Shown here one piece after another: positions 56,391-64,000 of a stretch of DNA of 64,000 bases. Within the stretch, counting starts at the first letter, position 1, and the number at the start of each line of letters is the position of its first letter. The translations under genes and the position numbers were made by a program. The DNA comes from Lumbricus rubellus. Its lineage: Eukaryota; Annelida; Clitellata; Crassiclitellata; Lumbricidae. The notes under the pieces are model-generated. The model was not told the DNA's origin. It made no database searches and saw only the letters and a list, made by a program, of their open reading frames with translations. The stretch is taken from assembly GCA_945859605.1 (NCBI GenBank), contig OX243816.1, forward strand, positions 25,569,699 to 25,633,698, in the 5' to 3' direction.

Positions 56391-57607
56391 CACCGTGATT
56401 CAATAAAAACTAAGCCAAATTGTTTTTCATATATCTCTAATGCCTGATAGCATATCATGCTAAAATTTTCCAAATATTTAGAGAATTGAACCAAGAATAT
56501 GATTCCAAAGTTTCATGAGAAAAGGTTGAACGGGTAAAAAGATATGAATATTTAAACTTCACATGCAGAAATTGCAGTTTACAAGCAATTTTCTGTCAGA
56601 TTCAATAAAAAGCAAGCTAAACTGTTTTTCTTATATCTTCAATGCCTAATAATTAATCGTGCTAAAATTTTCCAGATATTTAGAGAATTGAACCAAGAAT
56701 ATGATTCCAAAATATCATGTCATATATTTGAACGAATAGAAAGATATGAATATTTAAACGTCATCTCCAGAACTTTCAGTTTTCAGCAAGTCTGTTATGG
56801 TGTTCGTTGCGGTTTCGATGCTTGATAGTTCCCAATTTTGGTCTTCAGGGATCCTGGGTTAAAATTAACGGAGTATATTATCGCAATGCTCTGCTGTCAC
56901 AACATCTTCCACCTGTTATCAGAAATATATAGCCCCAAAAGGATGTTTTCTTTTTCAACAGAATAGCGCCAGCCCACAGAGCCAAGGAAACCATCGAAAT
57001 GCTGGCAAGAGAGACGCCAGACTTCATTTCTCCCACATTATGGCCTCCGAACAGCCCAGATTTGAATCCTATCGACTATAAAGTGTGGAGCATGCATGAT
57101 GCAAGACCGAGTCTAGCAGACAACTATCCATGATATAAACTATCTGAAGCAACGCTTGTTGGAAGCGTGGGATGGCCTGGACCAGAGGATAATCGACGAT
57201 GCTGTTGCCAATGCATGGCGCCAGCGCCTCCAGGTTTGCGTGCAAGCAGGAGGAGGACATTTTGAGCATGTTATTTAATTAAATAATCAAACCATACTGT
57301 CGGGGTCATATTGTTAGTTCAATTCTCTACATATCTGGAAAATTTTAGAATGATTAATCATCAGGTATTAGAGATAATAAGGAAACATTTTATTGAATCT
57401 GACAGACAATTGCTTGTAAACTGAAATTTCGATATATGAAGTTTAAGTATTCATATCTTTTTATCCGTTCAACTTAATCTCATGAAATTTTTGAATCAAA
57501 TTTGCGGTCCACTTCTCTAAATATGTGGAAAATTTTAGCATGATATGTCATCAGGAATTGGAGATATATGAAAAACAATTTGGCTTAGTTTTTATTGAAT
57601 CACGGTG
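56391..57607. mobile_element. Non-autonomous Tc1/mariner-type element, copy B
   Basis: Ends CACCGTGATTCAATAAAA / TTTTATTGAATCACGGTG next to TATATA. Same layout as copy A: doubled subterminal unit (ATTGTTTTTCATATATCTC at 56420 and a variant at 56620) and the same deleted transposase. Confidence 0.9.
56770..57275 (+). pseudogene. Mariner-type transposase remnant (copy B)
   Basis: Frames give KINGVYYRNALLSQHLP-like residues, FQQNSA (Asn for the catalytic Asp), [19 protein letters not shown], then LKQRLLEAWDGLDQRIIDDA and AWRQRLQVCVQAGGGHFEHV with a stop. Better preserved at the C-terminus than copy A, but frameshifted. Confidence 0.88.
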
Positions 57608-57614
57608 TATATAG

Positions 57615-58290
57615 GCCTATTATTATCTTGGGACATGGTCAAAGGTCATTTCTGGTAGGCCGATAAGACGTGTTGCAACTCCCAATAATTATACGCGATC
57701 ACTGCAAGACGCAGACCAGAGTGGACGGTTAAACAGCAGGGAAGTGGGGAAAATTGGCGGAGTTAACAGTTTTTTGCATCTGACCACCTACGATAATGCC
57801 AACGTAGGCCTAATTGTTTTTTCCACAAGCTACTGATTGACAATACCTACATTCTAGGACAAATTCAGGCATAGAAATGCACTATAAGTTTGTGAAAAAA
57901 TAATGGTCTTCAAAATTTTCCGGAAGTCAGCTAACTTGCCTCTGTGTTGGAGTAGATTATTTGTCTACGCCTAATTGGGGGCAAGTTGGTTGACAATGCA
58001 GACATGCCAAAAAATTATTTTTCAATACTGGAAAGATGTACAACTGCAATTGTTTCAGTTTTAGAACATTCAGTCTTAATAAAAATGTAAAAACCATTAT
58101 ATCAGTTACATGGCGATGTCTAAAAATTACAGTGTCATGCACAAAATGTCACAAGTATAAAAGAGTGATTAAGTGTTTATTTTTAATAATTGATAACCTC
58201 AAAAATTAAAATTTGGTTTTCACCATCGACAAAAAGACTTTGCAGGAGTTCTTAACATCATCGATAATGTACTGTGGCGAAATGGGGGAG
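57615..58290. other. Intron or upstream sequence, nothing recognised
   Basis: No family features. GGGGGCAAGTTGGTTGAC at 57977 has a related GGGGCAAGTAGGTTAACC at 62332. Confidence 0.4.
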
Positions 58291-58309
58291 GAAACACTCA
58301 TTTTTATAG

Positions 58310-58640
58310 CGCCGGTTTCCCCTCCCCGGGCTTTAGTTTAGTCCCAGCCTGCCTCTTCTGTGAGGCAGCCTCTTTCGTCAACATGCCTCTTGGTTTCCCG
58401 CGCTCTATCCTGCCTCTTTCGGCAGCCTTCCTCTTTCGTCGGCCTGCGTATTTAGTCCGCACGTGCCTCTTTCGTTCCCGCGCTGTGGCCTGCCTCTTTC
58501 GTTAGGCAGCCTCTTTGGTCAGCGTATTTAGTCCGCACGTGCCCATTTCGTTTTCCGCGCTCTAGCCTGCCTCTTTTAGATAGCTTGCCTCTTTTAATAT
58601 CCCGCGCCGTGGTCGCCACGTGCCCCTTAGTTTAGGCCAG
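58310..58640. repeat. GC-rich complex repeat, about 78-bp unit
   Basis: GCGTATTTAGTCCGCACGTG at 58445 and 58523; GCCTGCCTCTTTCGT, GCAGCCTCTTT and TTCCCGCGCT recur throughout. It is an island of CpG-rich sequence in AT-rich DNA. Confidence 0.75.
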
Positions 58641-58642
58641 CC

Positions 58643-58949
58643 CATGGGCGTCCGCAGAAATTTTTCTAGGGGGCGCAAACTTTTGAATAATTGTCACATG
58701 GTCTAAATTTAATGGGTGACAGTTTGAATTTCCATATTACCACGAGAGAATACCATAACTTATACCTATACGTTATGCGCCCAAAGAAAGATAAATATGT
58801 TCAATTTGTAGAAGGAATCGATAATATAATCACATTGAAAATCGCTTTGTAACAATCACAACCAAATAATCTAAATTTATGTGCAAACTATGCGAAAAAT
58901 CCAGAGGGATGCACTTGCGCCCCCTTGCGCCCCGCTGCGGTCGCCCATG
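58643..58949. mobile_element. hAT-type MITE, CATGGGCGTCCGCAG ends, 307 bp
   Basis: Ends CATGGGCGTCCGCAG / CTGCGGTCGCCCATG; perfect duplication GGCCAGCC at 58635-58642 and 58950-58957. Confidence 0.95.
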
Positions 58950-58996
58950 GGCCAGCCTAATCGGGTATACAAGGGATTCCTTCGGGACACAGTCAG

Positions 58997-59100
58997 CGAT
59001 CCTGCGTGGCCGAGTGGATTGTAACCCGCTCGCCACGCCGGCGGTCCGAGTTCGATTCCCGGTCGGTCGGTTTATCAGAGATTAATTTCTCGGATCTTTA
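58997..59100 (+). repeat. tRNA-like SINE head split by a hAT element
   Basis: A box GTGGCCGAGTGGATTG and B box GAGTTCGATTCCCGG, with a closing GGTCGGTCGG. No acceptor-stem pairing good enough for a true tRNA. It continues after the hAT insert at 59527. Confidence 0.6.
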
Positions 59101-59104
59101 CGGT

Positions 59105-59526
59105 CAGTGGCGGATCCAGAACTGTTTCAAGGGGGGGGGCAAAATCTTAGATCTTGGACGGGAAAAAGGAATTTTTTTCGAAAGTTCGAAAAATAGTGGC
59201 CGGCCGTTGAGGAAAAAAGTACTTTTCATCCGCCAAAAAGTTGATGACCTTTTCTTTTTTAGTCATCTGCCAAATTTTTCGGGAAATTCATACCATTTAA
59301 TCCGCCGAAAAAGTTTATGACTTTTTATTTTTTATATATTTTTATTAGTCAACTTGAAAACCGAATGGGAGGGGGCCACGTTCCATACAATTTTCAGAAT
59401 AGGGGGGAGGGCAATATCCATTACTCTAATATTCGTATTGCTAATTTCAGACCAAATGGGGGGGCACGTTCCATGGCAGTTTTCAATGGGGGGTCATGGC
59501 CGGATTGGCCCCCCTGAATCCGCCCG
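59105..59526. mobile_element. hAT-type MITE, CAGTGGCGGATCCAGA ends, 422 bp
   Basis: Ends CAGTGGCGGATCCAG / CTGAATCCGCCCG; flanks TTTACGGT / TTTACGGC (7 of 8). Contains GTTGATGACCTTTTCTTTTT AGTCATC and a decayed second unit. Confidence 0.87.
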
Positions 59527-59534
59527 TTTACGGC

Positions 59535-60165
59535 GGGTGGCTCGGTCGCAATATAAACGTGGAGTGAGAGGTTGTACTCTGCCTCCGAGTCTCCGACACT
59601 AATCATCTTCGAAAAACACACACACAGTCAGCGCAGTCCGGGATCCAGGCGAGAGTGCAGTTCTCCATCCAGCAGTGCAGTCCAAGGGGTCCGTCTGGGG
59701 AGCCAATCGTTAGTGGTGCTGTCGTTTAGGGCAATTGGTGACATTCAATACACTGTCACACTGTGTCAAACTTCATCGTCGTTGTGTTTGTCCTTAACTG
59801 ACGGATCGACTGGAAGGGATTGTAAGCCCTTCGAAAGACGACGAAGGCCGGACTCGCGCTTGCCAGAAGCGACACGCGCGACAGACCGGCCAGTCGGCCA
59901 GACACTCGTTTGATCGGTGGACGGCCATCCGCCGCGCACGACTCAGCGGGTTTCTCGTGACAGTACAAATACCATAGTCCATAAACACTTGAAACCAGTT
60001 CTATTCAGCATTCTAGTTGTATCAAGTTGTTGAGTAGTCAGAAATTGATTTTTTATTGATTTTTACCATTAGAATTGTTTTCCTACAATCGCTTTTCAAT
60101 CGATTTTGAGATAATAAATTTAAAAAACCTAAACACCACAGGTCTCGGTCTATATAGCCTATAGT
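59535..60165. other. GC-richer region, function unknown
   Basis: A TATAAA-like box (ATATAAACGTGGAGTGAGAG at 59551) is followed by CpG-rich sequence to about 59950. It might be a promoter or retroelement 5' region, but no gene is recognised. Confidence 0.25.
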
Positions 60166-60175
60166 TGTAAAGACA

Positions 60176-61646
60176 CAGTGGCGTAGCAAGGTCTTGGGGG
60201 CCTGTGCAGAGCTTAGTCGGTGGACCCCTTAAATGCTTGAAACCCCATTCGATTTCAAATAACAAAGCTGTTCAAAACGCCTGGTTCCTTTACAAAATTT
60301 GCATATTTCACACTAAAGTTAAATGAAAATAAACTGGCCACATTTAAAAATATTTTAGAAAATTTATCTAATGAAACATATTCTTATCCATATCAGCAGA
60401 GAAAAATTAAACTAAAATACCATGCAAAAGTAATCACAAAAATTGCTTCATCTCCTGAAGTATTAATCATTAATCACCCATAGGCCCTACTTAAACTCTC
60501 CAAGCTGTTGGGTTTGTTGAGCGGAAAATGTAGGCCTATTACGAATTTGGCAAGTGTGAAATGGCTCAATCAAGTCTACGGCTAATCTACTACGGGGATC
60601 TAGTAGGCTAGTAAGGAAAGTAGGCCCTAAAGTTCTGTCCCGTTCCATGAGGAACATAGGGAGGCGCTCATCTCCTTTTCAATGGCCCTGAGCCAGCAAT
60701 GGACGAATCCCAAGGTCCTGGACACGAGGCCAGCCTATCGCAGGACTTGCCGTTTACTTCACAGCTTACGCCGGTACCAAATTATACTGCTTGGTGACAG
60801 AGGCACGTGTGCGTAAACAACTTGCCCAATGTCGTTACCCGGAGTCGAACCCGCAACCTCCCGCTCCGTGAGCGGACGCGTTACCGATCAGCCAAATCCG
60901 AATTAATGCTAAAATGCTCGTTTGCGCGCCTTCTCTTGTGCAAACAAAATAAATTTTAAACGGGTCTGCGTATATGCGTAGACAATGGCACAGTTATGTT
61001 TATACGTCAGCAAAACTACTTCCCACTGTCACAAACTGTCACAAATCTCGGACCTCCCCCCTTAAAGTACGTCACACTTTCGAATTTTTTTAAAAATTAG
61101 CACCGCATTCAAATTTTATCTCAAACACACTTCACTATTAAACTGCAAAATTTCCACTTAAAAGAACTATCACATTATTAAAATGACTTTAATAGTAGAA
61201 TAGTTAATTGTGAACAATTGTCACAGTTATTCATTGAAGCAGTAACTCAATGTAGGCTAGATTGAATTTGAAAAAATAAATCCAAAAATTAGACTAGACA
61301 ATTATATAATGCATATCATTTAAAAAAATAAATGTGTGACGTCACACATGGCCTGACCCCTCCCTCTGTCACAAACTGTCACACTTTCTTACACCCCCCT
61401 CTGGAGCGTAACGTACTTTATGGACGACCCCTAATGAATAATCCTAGCACATCGCAAAACAGTTGTTTGGACATTCCTCCTGAAACCGAAAAAATTACTG
61501 GGCTTGTACGCTGTAGCCTACATTTAGGTTTGAATACATTCTGAATATCCTTAAAGTAAAATATTGACTCTGGCCCCGGGGAGGTCCTTGACAGCCGGGG
61601 GCCCTCGTGCACTGCACAGGTTGCACGCCCTATTGTTACGCCACTG
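60176..61646. mobile_element. hAT-type element, 1471 bp, with nested insertions
   Basis: Ends CAGTGGCGTAGCAAGG / ...TTACGCCACTG; perfect duplication TAAAGACA at 60168-60175 and 61647-61654. It contains a SINE (60640-60905) and a CATAAAGTACGT-type element (about 61060-61433). Confidence 0.93.
60640..60905 (-). repeat. tRNA-derived SINE, family 1 (minus)
   Basis: Inverted copy of 33118-33425: TTGGCTGATCGGTAACGCG, GGTTCGACTCCGGG, ACTTGCCGTTTACTTC (plus-strand view) and a shared 3' end near 60640. Confidence 0.92.
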
Positions 61647-61889
61647 TAAAGACATGTGGAAACGAGATATCACACAAAAATATATTAAGAAAGATAATAA
61701 CAGATAGGCCTAGGCCTAGTAAATTAAAAGAAGTTACACAAAAAATGGAATAAAACGATAAAAATATAAAAAAACTAGCCTATGTTTTAAAAATAAAATA
61801 AAGAAAAAACCGTTTTAAACAACTATGTCAAAAACAAACACTTAATAGCCTATTTTAAGGCCTAGCCTACTCTTCTATACATATGACAT

Positions 61890-62260
61890 TTTGTTCATGA
61901 CATTTTGTCAATGATATTTTGTCGCATGGCTTTTTTATGGAACCATTAAAATTTTTGCCCAATGTAGCACTTTTATATGTCATCATCCGACTTCTATTTT
62001 GTCATGAATCCTTTTCACCTAAGCAGGCTAAAGCAGCCTTCTTGTTGGCAAGAATTTTTGAACGAATTCTATTTGAGAACTGAGAAGGCATTTTTTCAAT
62101 CTAACTTTTATCCATATAACAATAATTTTTTATCGATGGGATTCGATGCAGTTAGAATTTAAAGAAAATTATATCGCTGCCAGTCAAGTGACAATTATAT
62201 TTTCATTAACCCGACTTCAATTTAGCGAGAATTCTTATCATATCCAACTTCAATGCGACC
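61890..62260 (-). repeat. Diverged relative of the 36-bp minisatellite
   Basis: The minus strand has AAATTGAAGTCGGGTTAATG, TTGAAGTTGGATATGA and AAATAGAAGTCGGATGATG, spaced irregularly. Weak. Confidence 0.35.
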
Positions 62261-62269
62261 AACGCTAAA

Positions 62270-63060
62270 ACACATGCAATGGCAAGTAATTTAGAACGCT
62301 CAATTGATAGAAAATAAATTACTGAAATTGTGGGGCAAGTAGGTTAACCTTGGGGCAAGTTCGTTGCATCCGCAAATTTGACCCCGCCATATTGCCCCAA
62401 ACAGGTCCACACAACAAAATCTTGGGGCTGTGATTTTGCGCAGTGTGATTTGGATAAACAAAATACATCAGTAGCCTAACGACTCAAACTAAATGCTTAA
62501 AAGCCGCCTATTAGGCTATTTCTTATTTTTTTGCATTCAAGGGGATTAAGACAAACAGAACTTCATAACAGCGAAATATTTTTAGAGGTAGGCCTAAATG
62601 GGAAACGTCACTTTAAAAAGGGGGGAAATGAAAGCACCTTAACACGTTGTCGCTAGTAAAGATAACTACGGGCTTTCCTTGCTCCTCAATTAGCTTTCTG
62701 TTAGACTGTTTCCCTGCCACGCGTTATAATTTTATAGCGCAACAACAATTTTGACTCTCCTCAACTTACCCCGCCTCACCCTACCGGCAATAAAGCCGTG
62801 CTGCAATGAACAAGATTGACTCCTCTAACCACAGCTCTGGCCGTTAGCGAACGAGCAACAGAACGTACAGAACTGACGCAATTGGCAATATAATTGTAAT
62901 AAGCCTAACAATGAGAACTAAGGCGATTCAGATGCAGATGCGATCCACGACCTTCATATTATGTCCTCCGTGACCTCCCATGGTTTAAAACTTTAATCTA
63001 AAAATTACCTAATGATACAAAGTAGGCCTACTAAATAAGCCTATCCATGCTGACAATTTT
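62270..63060. other. No recognisable gene
   Basis: Mixed AT-rich sequence with TAGGCCTA at about 62590 and 63023. Searched for upstream transporter exons without success. Confidence 0.4.
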
Positions 63061-63074
63061 GTAATGTGCATCTA

Positions 63075-64000
63075 CAGGGTGGGCCAAAAAAAGTAATCCC
63101 TTACGATATTTTGCCAATATCTTGGCCAAAAATAGGAATTTTTCAAATCCAATTTCACGGGCTTGAAGGTTATTCATATCTACGTACAATAGCCAAATTT
63201 CATCGACATATGTGAAACAGAACAAAAGTTATATCACTTTTAGTGAGGCCACCCCCCCGTTTTTTGACGATTCAAAAACCACACGCAAAAATTTAGGTTT
63301 TTTGCCAATATCTTGACCAAAAATAAGAATTTCGAAATGAAATTTTTCTGGCTTAAAGGCAATTTATTTTTACACATCAAAGCCGGATTTCATCAAAATA
63401 TTTCAAACAAAACACAAGTTATACCACTTTTAGTGAGGCAACCCACCGTTTTTTGACGATTCGAAAGCGAAACGCAACAAAAAGTAACAAAAACACGATT
63501 TTATTAGGTCTCATCTCAAATAACTGTTGTCAAATGATCTTGGTAGCACTTCACAACTTGTGTTCAATGTGCCCAACACCCGTGCCAAAACTTCTTTTGA
63601 GTCTCTTTGCAAAGTTCTTGATGGACCTGTCGATTAACCTGACAGATTCCTTATTTACCAATTTGATTGCCATCTTGCTAAGTGACTTCTCAGCGACGTG
63701 CAGCTACGCTGGTACGCTGTTTATTTTTTAAATAGTAATAATAATGATCAGCTGGCAATATCAAGGTTATTTGATAACAAATATTTGAGATGAGGCTTAA
63801 TAAAATTGTGTTTTTTTCTACTTTTTGTTGCGTCACCCTTCAGAATCGTCAAAAAACGGGGGTCACCTCATTAAAAGTGATATAACTTCTGTTTTGTTTG
63901 AAATATTTTGATTAAATTTGGCCATCATGTGTAGATATGAATTGCCTTCACGCGTGTAAATTTTCATTTTGATATTCCTTCTTCTGGCCAAGATATTGAC
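63075..64000. mobile_element. Foldback/mariner-type element, TACAGGGTGGGCC end, right part cut by window
   Basis: Starts CAGGGTGGGCCAAAAAAAGT after TCTA. The left arm (63075-63540) has two tandem units, each with GCCAATATCTTGRCCAAAAAT and TTTTTTGACGATTC. The arm recurs inverted from 63770 (TTTGAGATGAGGCTTAATAA) to the window end. The spacer 63550-63760 is unrelated. Confidence 0.88.

Noticed and set aside
58997..59075. A true tRNA gene
   Set aside because: tRNA-like boxes only; the cloverleaf ends do not pair convincingly.

Overview
This window is non-coding-rich animal DNA (a metazoan, probably a marine invertebrate, possibly an echinoderm-like deuterostome; the lineage is inferred only). 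Support comes from spliced exons with GT..AG borders, tRNA-derived SINEs, many non-LTR retrotransposons, hAT, Tc1/mariner and Helitron elements, and a strikingly frequent TAGGCCTA palindrome. There is one 200-base assembly gap (10512-10711).

Host gene: the minus strand of 19572-53235 carries the 3' part of one gene, an SLC26A11-like anion (sulfate) transporter. Fifteen exons join in phase without a stop and encode about 447 residues, covering the later transmembrane helices, the STAS domain and the C-terminal tail. A sixteenth candidate exon lies at 53339-53429. The N-terminal exons were not found and probably lie beyond position 64000.

Layout: 1-2850 holds the N-terminal 949 residues of a Helitron Rep/helicase (minus strand, open at the window edge) with an intact HUH site and 23-residue repeats. 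3130-5190 holds a hAT MITE and a 0.9 kb polypurine array. 5297-6099 is an element with 127-bp near-identical inverted ends. 6885-14832 is a run of Tc1/mariner-type elements, one split by a long LINE with an uninterrupted reading frame. 15-19 kb is sparse, with weak LINE remnants and one possible exon. From 19.5 kb rightwards the introns of the transporter gene are packed with LINE fragments, at least eleven hAT-type insertions (most with recognisable 8-bp target duplications), three SINE families seen in both orientations, foldback MITEs and minisatellites. 35.3-38.5 kb is a LINE broken by three separate insertions. 53.4-64 kb continues with repeats only.

The most unusual signals are: a short hairpin module (GAYGAC, T-run, GTCRTC) shared by hAT-type MITEs with different ends; a 17-bp minisatellite that multiplies a 5' splice site of the transporter gene; two elements whose ends are built from a repeated GGACATTATCCCC-like unit; and two mariner copies sharing the same deletion and the same catalytic Asp-to-Asn change. 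No operon, CRISPR array or prokaryotic feature is present.
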